Of a DNA stretch of 64,000 nucleotides, positions 14,503-22,723 are shown piece by piece. Origin of the DNA: Kitasatospora sp. NBC_00315 (GTDB lineage: Bacteria > Actinomycetota > Actinomycetes > Streptomycetales > Streptomycetaceae). The position numbers and the translations under genes are program-made. The stretch is from contig NZ_CP108025.1 in NCBI RefSeq assembly GCF_041435095.1, positions 558,001-622,000 of the forward strand, in the 5' to 3' direction. How positions within the stretch are numbered: position 1 is the stretch's first letter; each line of letters begins with the position of its first letter. A model generated the notes under the pieces. That model had not been told where the DNA came from, ran no database searches, and saw only the letters and a program-made list of their open reading frames with translations.

Positions 14503-17112
14503 TCAGCCGGGGAGGGGGGCGGCCGGGCGACCCGTCCAGGGGAGGAAGGGTGTGCCGGCCAGCGCCGTTCCCAGGGCCAGCAGCACGCCTGCGCTTCCGG
14601 TGGCGAGGTCTGCCGAGAGGCGCAGCAACTGGTCTCCGGGGAAGGCGAGATGGCCCTGGTAGGAGATCTGGTGGAGGGCCAGCTGTGCCCGCTGCCGGTC
14701 GAGCACGGCCCGGTGCCTCCCGACCTCGCCCGCCCCGTCCGCCCCGTTTGCCCCGTCCGCCCGGGGTCCGGTGAGCGCCAGGTAGCCGAGCAGCCCCGCC
14801 CGCCCGTTGAACAGGCCGGACTGGATGATGAACTCCGGCTCGGCCGCTCGGCGGATCGGGTGCTCGTGGGCCGCCGTCGGGCTGTCGGGGCGGTGCGCGA
14901 GCAGGGCGTCGAGGGCCAGGCCGATGCCGGCGCTGCCGGTCTCGACGTACGGCAGGACCCGGCGTCCGTCGATCACCTGGAGGGTGCCGTCCGGCATCGT
15001 GACGCAGCGGTCGAGATCGCGCTTGACCAGGGTCTCGGCCTGGTCGAGCAGGCTCTTCTCGCCGGTGTGCTCGAAGAACCGGACCAGCGCGAGCGCCGCG
15101 CCGCAGGCTCCGCCCAGCAGTCCGGCCGCGCGGCGGCCGTCGCCCGGATCGGCCTTCTCCATCTCGTCGCCCGCGGCCCGGGCGAGCGTGAGGGCGGTGT
15201 CCAGCAGCCGGCCGTCGTCGGTCGCGGTGGCGAAGTGCAGCAGGGCCAGGGCGACCCCGGCGCTCCCCGATCCCAGGGTCGGCCCGGCCTCGCCGTCCGC
15301 CGACCGGGAGAGCCGGGCCAGCAGGTCGAGTGCGCTCTCCCGCTCCCCGAGCAGGTCGAGCGTGTAGGCGACACCGTGCCCACCGGAGTACAGACCGGGC
15401 GCGGTGGCACGGGTGCGCGCGGCCCGCACGAGCCACTGGACGTGGTCGGGGTCGATCGCGGCGCCCGTGCCGTGCAGCGCGTACAGCACCCCGGCGGCGC
15501 CGTGGGCCAGGCCCAAGCCTCCCTGGGTGAACTGGGCGACGTCCCCGGGAAAGAGGCGGTCGGCCCGGCCGGGGGTGGCCATCGCGCTGATGCCGGCTGC
15601 GAGCGAGTCCCGGATGACCGGCCAGTCGGCCCGGGGCGCGGCCAGCAGGGCGTTCGTCTCGGCCCGGCGCAGGCCCAGTTCGGGACGAGGGGTCCTGCCG
15701 TCCGCGGGTGCGGGGGCCAGCAGGCGGCGGATCTCGTCGGTGTAGCCGGGCGGCACCGGGAAGCGGCGCTCGATGGCCTCGGCGAGCTCGACGGCCTTGC
15801 CGGCGTCCAGTGCGGGCAACTGGGCCAGCGGGAGGAACAGCCAGAGCCGGATCGCGGCCAGACCGTACCGGTCCACCTGGGCTCCGGTGTATCCCGAAGG
15901 TGCGGTGAAACCGGCCGCCCCGAGCGCGGGACGGACGAAGTCGGCTGCCGTGCTGGCGAGTTCGAAGTCGATGAAGCAGATGTCGCCGTTAGGCCGGATG
16001 ATCAGGTTGCGCGGGTGGAGGTCGCCGAACACGACGCCGCGGGCGTGGATCGAGTCCAGGGCCGCTTCGATCCGGGCCACGATGCCGAGCGCCTCACGGG
16101 TGTACGCGGCGACCGCGGCCTCGTCCGCGTCCGGGTGGATCAGCGGGTAGTGCGCGGTCAGCCACTGACTGAGGGACTCCCCCTCGATGAACTCCTGTAC
16201 CAGGAACCGGTGTTCCCAGGCGGTCAGCAATCCGTGCACGGCCGGGACTCCCGGCAGCCCGGCCAGCAGCGCGAGCGTGTCGTGCTCCTGCTGCAGCCGG
16301 GCGACGGCGTCGACCCCCCGCTGGTCCAGGCCCGCGTACGGCCGGGCCTCCTTGAGCACCAGCTGCGGTCCGTCGGCCCCGTCCCGCGCCAGGTAGACGC
16401 CGCCGGCGTTGGAGAAGTGCAGGACCCGCTCGACGGTGTACGGCAGGCCGGTGTCCTGTGGGGCGGCTCGTGCGGCCAGCGCCGGTACGAGGACGGCCGG
16501 CACCGGCGCCCACGCCGGGACGGAGAAGCCGGCGCCGCGCACGTCGGGCACCAGTCGCCCGTCCGAGTCCTCCAGGGCGAGCACCCGCTCGCCCGCCTCG
16601 TTGCGGCAGTGCCGCTCGGCGAAGCCGCCGTAGCGCAGGTAGAGCGGTCCCTCGCCCCAGCGCAGATCGCTGAGGATGTACGGTCCCCGGCGGCCGGTCA
16701 GCAGGGTGCCGAGCCCGTCGAGACATCGCTCCAACTCGGCGTCGTCCACCGGGTAGAGCGTGCAGAACTTCCCGCTCGAACCGCGCGGGGCGTACTTGGA
16801 GTTCTGCACCTGGAGGATCGGCAGGCCGCGCAGGAACTTGAAGGTGACGCGCTCCCGGAGGCAGTACTCCCAGACCTCCGCGAGCACCTCCTCGGCATCC
16901 TGCGCACAGGACGACACATGGATCTTCCAGCCCTGGGAGGGCAGTTGTGCGTTCACGGGCCGCACGACGGACCAGATCTCGAGGTCACCGCGCTCCCAGC
17001 CGGCGGGCAACGGCCGGCTGACGGCTGCGAACTCCTCCTGCGCGCCCCAGCGTCGGGGCGAGTCGTAGAAGAGCGGATCGGCATAGGCGTAGGCCTCGTA
17101 CCGGTTGTCCAA
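14503..17112 (-). CDS. Class III lanthipeptide synthetase LanKC
   Basis: An 869-residue lyase-kinase-cyclase. Residues 1 to about 210 form the phosphoSer/Thr lyase region. The kinase spans about 225-480, with Lys254 (VLKEA), the catalytic loop GDLHPRNL (Asp364, Asn369) and the metal-binding Asp382 in DFE. Residues from about 520 form a LanC-like cyclase with repeated glycine motifs. In place of the zinc-ligand Cys-His-Gly of classes I, II and IV, the last repeat reads LFNGRAG, so zinc ligands are missing; this defines class III. The start is TTG at 17112, supported by GAGGAGG at a proper distance. It should phosphorylate, eliminate and cyclise the Ser and Cys residues of the adjacent precursor. 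Confidence 0.95.
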   Translation of the reverse strand: MDNRYEAYAYADPLFYDSPRRWGAQEEFAAVSRPLPAGWERGDLEIWSVVRPVNAQLPSQGWKIHVSSCAQDAEEVLAEVWEYCLRERVTFKFLRGLPILQVQNSKYAPRGSSGKFCTLYPVDDAELERCLDGLGTLLTGRRGPYILSDLRWGEGPLYLRYGGFAERHCRNEAGERVLALEDSDGRLVPDVRGAGFSVPAWAPVPAVLVPALAARAAPQDTGLPYTVERVLHFSNAGGVYLARDGADGPQLVLKEARPYAGLDQRGVDAVARLQQEHDTLALLAGLPGVPAVHGLLTAWEHRFLVQEFIEGESLSQWLTAHYPLIHPDADEAAVAAYTREALGIVARIEAALDSIHARGVVFGDLHPRNLIIRPNGDICFIDFELASTAADFVRPALGAAGFTAPSGYTGAQVDRYGLAAIRLWLFLPLAQLPALDAGKAVELAEAIERRFPVPPGYTDEIRRLLAPAPADGRTPRPELGLRRAETNALLAAPRADWPVIRDSLAAGISAMATPGRADRLFPGDVAQFTQGGLGLAHGAAGVLYALHGTGAAIDPDHVQWLVRAARTRATAPGLYSGGHGVAYTLDLLGERESALDLLARLSRSADGEAGPTLGSGSAGVALALLHFATATDDGRLLDTALTLARAAGDEMEKADPGDGRRAAGLLGGACGAALALVRFFEHTGEKSLLDQAETLVKRDLDRCVTMPDGTLQVIDGRRVLPYVETGSAGIGLALDALLAHRPDSPTAAHEHPIRRAAEPEFIIQSGLFNGRAGLLGYLALTGPRADGANGADGAGEVGRHRAVLDRQRAQLALHQISYQGHLAFPGDQLLRLSADLATGSAGVLLALGTALAGTPFLPWTGRPAAPLPG

Positions 17113-18013
17113 CGGAACCCTCCTCGGGACGGGACGTGCACAGGAGAGGCGGCGAAGAATGGGCGGTCCACAACGCCGTCCGGGACGGCGGAAGTCGAAG
17201 AGGCATCATCGGCGGGGGCCAGAAAGCCCTTCATACGATGCGACTGATCGAAGTATTAGGAAAGGAAGAGTTCGTCCACAACGGCGCAGGGACGGTTATT
17301 CCGAATGAATATTCACTCCCGGCGCAACGGCGCGAAGCGAAGTGAGCCGGAGCGCGGAGGCTCGTACCCGGCCTGCGGCGCCGGCGGGTCGATCGGTCCG
17401 CCGGAGGAGCCCTCCACGCCTCGCCGAGGCGCGCGACGGCGCCCAATCATGGCTCCTACCTGCGATAACACTGACCAGGGAGCTCGGCGGCGACCCCTTC
17501 GGCCGACCCGGCCGCCCCGGCGGATCCACCGGGGCAGGGCGGCCCGGGACCGCCGGCGTTCACGGAGTCGTCGACCGTCGCGCATCCCCCGAGAGGTCAG
17601 CATTCATCTGATATATGTGAACGAAATATCTATGCCCGGTCAGATGTTCGCATACTGGACGTTCGCAGACGCTCCGGCCCGGCGGGATATTCGGAGCGGC
17701 GAGGTCCGGATGGACGGGCGCCGGGGCCTGAGCCGGACGGAATTCTCCCGAGGCCCGGAGAACGACCGCACAACCTGACGGACGGACGGGAGGAGGGCGG
17801 ACGGGCGGAGGGGCGGACGGGCCCGGCAGGACCCCGGAGCCGGCGCGCCGCAGCCCGGCCCTGCCGGTGGGATCGGCAGCGGGCCGGGCCGTAGGCATCC
17901 GATGGCCGGGCGCGCGATACGGCCAGGCCGTGGCAGGCCAGGCCGTGGCAGTCCGGCCGGTGGCAGGCCAGGCCGTGGCAGTCCGGGGCGGCGGTAGTCC
18001 GCGCCGGCGACGA
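17113..18013. promoter_or_regulatory. Long non-coding region upstream of the LanKC gene
   Basis: About 900 bases with no convincing gene. The strong GAGGAGG of the synthetase lies at its left end. An AT-rich island at 17296-17318 contains the palindrome TGAATATTCA (17306-17315), extended to about 16 bases with two mismatches, a candidate operator for the lanthipeptide operon. A second AT-rich patch at 17598-17640 could be a promoter. The right end (17880-18000) is a degenerate repeat of GGCCAGGCCGTGGCAGTCCG. No RamR-like regulator is encoded here. Confidence 0.4.
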
Positions 18014-18526
18014 TCAGTAGTAGCCGGTCTCGCCGTCGAGGAGTTCCCGGATCGTGTCCAGATGGCCGGCATGGCGCGCCGTTTCCTCGATCATGTGGAG
18101 CAGGATCCAGCGCAGCGAGGCCGCGCCTGACCGGTAGTCACGGTTCAGGCCGACCCGGTCGAGCTCGTGCGCCGCGGTGATCTCGTTGGAGGTCGCACAC
18201 TGGCCCTCGTACTCCAGGAGGAGCCGGGCCAGCGGGACGCCCTCGGCCTTGAAGTCGGCGTCGTCCTCGTCGGAGAACTGCGGGTTGGCCGACGCCGGAT
18301 GGTTCTGGAACAGCACCTGGAACCAGCCGTGCTCGGTCCACCGCAGATGGGCGATGATCCCGGAGACGGTCATCAGGGGGGAGCCCGGGAGGAGCGGCCG
18401 ACGGGCGTCCTCCTCGGAGATCCCCTCGCACTTCCATCGGACGATCGAGCGCTGGAGATCGAGCCACCCCACGAGTTGGCTGCGTTCGTCCGCGGTGAAG
18501 TCAGGGCGCGTGCGAGGAATGGACAT
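18014..18526 (-). CDS. DinB-family (DUF664) protein
   Basis: A 170-residue four-helix-bundle protein of the DinB/DUF664 group common in actinomycetes. HLRWTEHGWFQ and HMIEETARHAGHLDTIREL carry the histidines that bind the metal in this fold. Family members include mycothiol- and bacillithiol-dependent transferases, but many are uncharacterised. The ATG at 18526 is chosen because the protein then starts with the typical SIPRTRPDF stretch. The gene stands alone, divergent from the antiporter, and has no obvious link to the lanthipeptide locus. Confidence 0.88.
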   Translation of the reverse strand: MSIPRTRPDFTADERSQLVGWLDLQRSIVRWKCEGISEEDARRPLLPGSPLMTVSGIIAHLRWTEHGWFQVLFQNHPASANPQFSDEDDADFKAEGVPLARLLLEYEGQCATSNEITAAHELDRVGLNRDYRSGAASLRWILLHMIEETARHAGHLDTIRELLDGETGYY

Positions 18527-18753
18527 GGTCGCCGAGGCTAGCCCGCACCGGGCACCGGGCGCACCAGGTTTTCCTCCGGTCCCACGCGCCACGGGGCACC
18601 GCCCCGGGCGCGGGGCACCGGGCGGTCGGGCCGCCCCGCGCACCGGCGCCGGGACACGCAGGCGGGGCATCGCCGCACTCCCGCGCGCGACCGGGCCTAC
18701 GATCATGAACGCTGTGCCACCGCACGGTCACGTTCCGGGAGGGCGGTGCACGA

Positions 18754-20001
18754 GTGGTCGCGCTGGCCGTCAGTATGGGGGCGCTGTTCGCCTGGGCGCT
18801 GGTGGCCGGACGGCTGGCGCGCTGGAGCGTCACGGCTCCGGTCGCGATGACGGCCGCGGGCGTGGTGCTGACCGTCGGGCCGCATCCGCTGGTCCGCGTC
18901 AGCCTGACCACGTCCGACGCCGAGCGCGCCGTCGAGATCATTCTCGCCGTCCTCCTCTTCACCGACGCGACGACGGTGCCGGCGGGGGCCGTCCGGGGGG
19001 AGCGACCGCTGTTGACGCGGCTGCTCCTCCTCGCGCTGCCGATGACCCTGGCCGCCGGGGTGCTGGTGGGCGGCCTGCTGTTCCCGTCCGGCGGCTGGTG
19101 GGCGGCGGCGCTGTTCGCGGCCGTGACCGTGCCCGTCGATCTGGCACCGACCGCCGAGCTGATCCTCGACCAACGGCTGCCGTCCTGGCTGCGCGGCGTC
19201 CTCACGGTGGAGAGCGGACTCAACGACGGCTTCCTCGCCCCGGTCTTCCTGCTGTGCCTGGCGGGCGCCGAGGCCAGGGGCGGCGGCCCGGGGTCGGCCG
19301 CCGACGCGGTGGGCGGCGCACTGGAGGCCCTGCTCCGGGCCGTCCTGGCCGGTGTGCTGGTCGGCAAACCCGGTGGGATCCTCCTGCGGCGCGCCTGGCT
19401 GGCCGGCTGGACCGGGCCGGCCGCGATCCGGCTCGGGATCCTCGCTCTCCCCTTGATGGCGTACGCGCTGGCGGTCGCCCTGGACGGCAACGGCTTCATC
19501 GCCGCGTTCGTGGCCGGCCTGTGCTTCACGCCGGACTCCCGCCTGCTGCCCGCCAAGTCACTGCACCTGGTCGAGGACGCCGGGACGCTGCTCTCCCTGG
19601 CGCTCTGGTTCGTCTTCGGGGAGCTCGTCACCCAGGCGTTCACCGGCGACTTCGACGGCCGGGTGGTGGCCTACGCGGCGCTGTCACTGACGGTGGTGCG
19701 GATCGGCCCGGTCCTGCTCAGCCTGGCCGGGAGCGGACTGGGACGGGCCGACCGGCTGATGCTCGCGTGGCTCGGTCCCCGGGGCCTGGCGTCCATCGTC
19801 TTCGGCCTGCTCGCCTTCATCAGCCTCGCCCCCACGGATCCGCGCGCCGCCGACCTGGTCGGTCAGGTGATGACGATGACCGTACTGATGAGCCTGCTGC
19901 TGCACGGACTGACCTACGGACCGCTGGCCACCCGGTACGCCTCGGCCCGCCGGCCGCAGGGGGCGGGCCGTCGGCCGGAGCCGCCCGACGACCCTCGGTA
20001 G
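18754..20001 (+). CDS. Cation:proton antiporter (NhaP/CPA1-like)
   Basis: A 415-residue membrane protein with about 12 hydrophobic segments. The hallmark LTVESGLNDGF segment at about residues 149-159 carries the acidic residue pair used for cation and proton exchange, and a conserved GPRGLASIVF helix lies near the C-terminus. It belongs to the Na+(K+)/H+ antiporters of the plasma membrane. The GTG at 18754 has GGGAGGG about ten bases upstream. No C-terminal regulatory domain (TrkA-N or USP) is present. It is monocistronic as far as can be seen. Confidence 0.88.
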   Translation: MVALAVSMGALFAWALVAGRLARWSVTAPVAMTAAGVVLTVGPHPLVRVSLTTSDAERAVEIILAVLLFTDATTVPAGAVRGERPLLTRLLLLALPMTLAAGVLVGGLLFPSGGWWAAALFAAVTVPVDLAPTAELILDQRLPSWLRGVLTVESGLNDGFLAPVFLLCLAGAEARGGGPGSAADAVGGALEALLRAVLAGVLVGKPGGILLRRAWLAGWTGPAAIRLGILALPLMAYALAVALDGNGFIAAFVAGLCFTPDSRLLPAKSLHLVEDAGTLLSLALWFVFGELVTQAFTGDFDGRVVAYAALSLTVVRIGPVLLSLAGSGLGRADRLMLAWLGPRGLASIVFGLLAFISLAPTDPRAADLVGQVMTMTVLMSLLLHGLTYGPLATRYASARRPQGAGRRPEPPDDPR

Positions 20002-20495
20002 CCGTCACCACACGGAAGGGATCGGCTCGGGGACGTCACGACGCCTCGTGGGGCGGGCCGATCCGTCACCGTCGGCTCACTCCGGGGCAACCGACTGCGA
20101 CCTCGCGGCCCGCGGGCCGGTGAGGGTCCTCACAGGCCGAAGGGCACTACGACGGTTAGTAGGAGTCGCCGGCGCCCGCTCCGCGCGCCGACCCACCGCC
20201 TCCCCCGATGGGCATCGGGCCAGGTCACGGCCCTCCACCCCGACCCGGCGCAGCGCTCACGACGCTCGGAACGCACGGCGGGGCGACGGCTGCTCCACGA
20301 CGGCGGGTCGTAGCACGGGGGTCTTGGCCGGGGCGTCGCGTCGCGTTAACAATTGCGGAGTCGATGGCCGCGCCGGCCCTGTCCGCCAGGCGCAGGCTTA
20401 CCGCCGCATCCCGCCCGTGACCCTTCGAGCCCCTGTCCGGCTCACGGTCACCAACGGACGGGACGCGGCCCAACCCGATTGAGGTCTTCTTCTTC
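20002..20495. promoter_or_regulatory. Long leader region of the lytic transglycosylase gene
   Basis: Nearly 500 bases without a gene. The lytic enzyme downstream is of a type often preceded by a c-di-AMP (ydaO) riboswitch in Streptomyces, but the conserved riboswitch blocks could not be found by eye. GTTAACAATTG at 20345-20355 resembles half of the LacI-type operators found further right. The segment from 20478 (TTGAGGTCTTCTTCTTC) leads into the start codon without a strong Shine-Dalgarno sequence. Confidence 0.35.
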
Positions 20496-20891
20496 ATGCC
20501 CGCTTTCAAGCTTCGTATGCGCACCTCCGCCGCCGTTCTCGCCGGAGCCGCCGGCCTCACCGCACTCGGCGCCGGCCTGCTCCCCGCCACCGCCAACGCC
20601 GCCACCGCCTCCCCCCAGACCCTCGCCGCCCAGATCGTCCCCGCCGGCCAACTCGCCTCCTTCAACCAGATCATCTCCCACGAATCCGGCTGGAACGTCC
20701 ACGCCACCAACGCCTCCTCCGGCGCCTACGGCCTCGCCCAGGCCCTGCCCGGCTCCAAGATGGCCTCCGCCGGCGCCGACTGGAAGACCAACCCCAGCAC
20801 CCAGATCAAATGGGCCCTCGGCTACATGGACTCCCGCTACGGCAGCCCCAACGCCGCCTGGACCTTCTGGCAGACCCACCACTGGTACTAA
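20496..20891 (+). CDS. Secreted transglycosylase SLT-like protein
   Basis: A 131-residue secreted protein. Residues 1-36 form a signal peptide ending at Ala-Asn-Ala. The mature part carries a short lysozyme-fold domain: Glu63 in IISHESGW is the expected catalytic acid, and GAYGLAQALPG and YMDSRYGSPNAAWTFWQTHHWY are typical of the small actinobacterial transglycosylases. It should cleave the glycan strands of peptidoglycan during growth or spore germination. No LysM or other wall-binding domain is present, unlike RpfA. A strong hairpin terminator follows at 21079. Confidence 0.9.
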   Translation: MPAFKLRMRTSAAVLAGAAGLTALGAGLLPATANAATASPQTLAAQIVPAGQLASFNQIISHESGWNVHATNASSGAYGLAQALPGSKMASAGADWKTNPSTQIKWALGYMDSRYGSPNAAWTFWQTHHWY

Positions 20892-21078
20892 GAACCACCG
20901 GCTACCGGGACCCACCGGCGCCCGGATCGCCCCCGCTCGGGGCGACCCGCGCCGCACGGCGGCGGCGCCCCGGCGCGCCCACGCGCAGCGCCCGGAGCGG
21001 GAACCGCCCGCACCCCTGTCCGACCGGACCGCCTCCGTGACGCCCCCCGGGCGCCGGACAGGGACCGCCCGGAGCACC

Positions 21079-21118
21079 CGAGGGACCCGGCACACCACCA
21101 GGTGTGCCGGGTCCCTCG
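21079..21118. terminator. Rho-independent-type hairpin after the transglycosylase gene
   Basis: A perfect 17-base stem (CGAGGGACCCGGCACAC paired with its complement at 21102-21118) and a six-base loop, 188 bases after the stop codon. No long T-run follows, as is usual for streptomycete terminators. The rest of the gap 20892-21246 contains only the direct repeat listed next. Confidence 0.75.
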
Positions 21119-21157
21119 TCGCATGTGGGAGATGCCCCGCCTAACAACTCGCGCCGG

Positions 21158-21229
21158 CCCCCGGCCTGCCCGGCGCACCCCCGACGAACGACTCACCGAC
21201 CCCCCGGCCTGCCCGGCGCACCCCCGACG
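21158..21229. repeat. 29-base direct repeat, two copies
   Basis: The 29-base segment beginning CCCCCGGCCTGCCCGGCGCA occurs at 21158-21186 and again, identical, at 21201-21229. A 14-base spacer separates the copies. It lies between the terminator and the end of the YcxB-like gene. Confidence 0.8.
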
Positions 21230-21246
21230 GCCGGCGGCGGCGGGCC

Positions 21247-21786
21247 CTACGCCGTACCGAGCGGCGCCGGAACGGCGGACGCGGGGGCGCCCGTGCGCCG
21301 GTACCGTACGCCGGGCAGCCCCGCCAGGAAGGCACTGAACCCGGCACGCTCCTCGGGCGAGAACGCTGCCTTCAGAATCGTCGCCGCCACGGGCGCACCG
21401 CCTCCGGCGCGCTTCGCCATGATCGTCCAGGCCACGGGGTTGTCGGCGATCCTGGTGACCATGGCCCAGGAGAGTTCACGCAGGCCGGCGTCGGTCCGGA
21501 CGCTCAGGCCCAGGTCGGTGATCCGGACGGCCGTGGGGCCGACGTACCACCGGCCCACCTTCGCACCGATCTGCCGGGGTCCGACGGTGAGGTTCCACAG
21601 CTGGAAGCCCGCGAGCAGCAAGGCCGGAAGCGTGAGCAGCACACTCCCCGCCACGATGCCCAGCACCGCCAGGAGGCAGCAGAGACCGAAGCCCGCCCAC
21701 CGCAGCGCGGGGCGGGCGGTGGAGTTGGCCACCACCGAGGCCGTGATGTCCTCGCCGGTGGCTTCGTACTCAACCTGAATGTCCAT
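21247..21786 (-). CDS. YcxB-like membrane protein
   Basis: A 179-residue protein with the N-terminal beta segment DIQVEYEATGEDI, two adjacent transmembrane helices (about residues 30-70) and a soluble C-terminal domain with GRWYVGPTAVRITDLGLSV and LSWAMVTRI. This is the arrangement of the YcxB-like family, whose function is unknown. The ATG at 21786 is chosen because the family begins here and AGAAGG lies upstream; the open frame continues to 21954 without homology. It is transcribed towards the lytic transglycosylase gene and away from the sugar operon. Confidence 0.75.
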   Translation of the reverse strand: MDIQVEYEATGEDITASVVANSTARPALRWAGFGLCCLLAVLGIVAGSVLLTLPALLLAGFQLWNLTVGPRQIGAKVGRWYVGPTAVRITDLGLSVRTDAGLRELSWAMVTRIADNPVAWTIMAKRAGGGAPVAATILKAAFSPEERAGFSAFLAGLPGVRYRRTGAPASAVPAPLGTA

Positions 21787-21982
21787 GTCCGCCTTCTGAA
21801 TTCGTCGGGTCTGATCATCCCGAAAGATCATCAGAATAGGGCCGTCCGCCGCGGTGGACCCGGGCGCCCTGCCGTGACCGCCGTCCGCCCCTGGAAGGCG
21901 CCGCACCACGGGGCCCCGGCCGCACGGGCGGGCGCCGGGACCGCGAACCGCCACGACCGGCGCTCGCGGCTCCGCGCACGCC

Positions 21983-21994
21983 GTTAGCGCTCAC
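21983..21994. promoter_or_regulatory. LacI-type operator, copy 1
   Basis: GTTAGCGCTCAC matches the shared consensus GTKARCGYTMAC of four sites in this window. It lies 741 bases upstream of the binding-protein gene and about 200 bases from the YcxB-like start. As the most distant site it may take part in looping or control the minus-strand gene. Confidence 0.45.
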
Positions 21995-22301
21995 AAAAGG
22001 TCCCCGAGTGCCCGTGTTGCATGGCCGGCTCCGCGCGCGCCGTGCATCCGACCGACCCTTGGAACACCCGAACGGGCCGACCGAACGCCCAGGCAGGACA
22101 CACCGGAGCCCCCGCCGCAGTCGGGCAGGGTCGCCGAAGATCGACAATCGTCCTACGGGGAAGGGATGCTGGGGCCGACGCGCCAGAATGGCCGGCGACC
22201 GGGCCCTGGCAGGCCGGAGCGGGGCCCCGCCTGCCGGTGCCCGGACCGGCCCCACCGTCGTCAAGATTGGATAACGCCGCGCACGCCCCTTGCGCCCAAC
22301 A

Positions 22302-22319
22302 ATTGTGAGCGTTAACAAT
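22302..22319. promoter_or_regulatory. LacI-type operator, copy 2 (main site of the sugar operon)
   Basis: ATTGTGAGCGTTAACAAT is an imperfect palindrome that closely resembles a LacI-family operator, including the central CG. It lies about 400 bases upstream of the binding-protein gene, in the only AT-rich part of the gap (22295-22330), where a promoter would be expected. Confidence 0.7.
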
Positions 22320-22723
22320 CTCACTCGAACGAAACAACGCCGCCACACCACGGTGGAGGGACGAGCTCTCGCGCGCCGCGCCGACGTGCCCGGCACAACA
22401 CCACCCGAGCCCTGCCGCATCCGCACAGTCCCGCAAGTCAGCTCCGCCCCATGCTGTTTCACCTCTGCCGTCCGGTCACCGTGCCGACACCGCGACACGC
22501 CGTCACACCCCGACGTCGCCCCGCCTCGTCCCGCCTGCTCCACCCCGGCGTACACGGATCCACCCCCACCCGGCCCCACCTCGCGCCGGCCCCGGCCCGA
22601 ACCGCTTCTCCCCGTACCGCTTCTCCCGCGCCGACCGTGCCCCACGCGGCAGGCGCGCCCACCCCTGCGCCGACCGCGTGCCCGCAGTCGCGGGCGCAGG
22701 CGCCCCCGAAAGGAAGAACCCAC

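Larger units (their letters stand above)
21787..22723. promoter_or_regulatory. Regulatory region of the sugar-uptake operon
   Basis: A 937-base gap between the YcxB-like gene and the binding-protein gene. It contains two LacI-type operator sites (listed separately). A leader of about 400 bases, rich in C and poor in G on the coding strand, follows from 22320 to 22723. The ribosome binding site AAAGGAAG is at 22709-22716. Open frames here have no recognisable product. The long leader could hold a processing or stability element. Confidence 0.5.

Noticed and set aside
17598..17778. Second RiPP precursor upstream of LanKC
   Set aside because: Short frames here lack the LDLQ leader box and any SxxSxxxC core.
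20002..20495. c-di-AMP (ydaO) riboswitch before the lytic transglycosylase gene
   Set aside because: Expected from related genes, but the conserved core blocks could not be found; a covariance-model search would be decisive.
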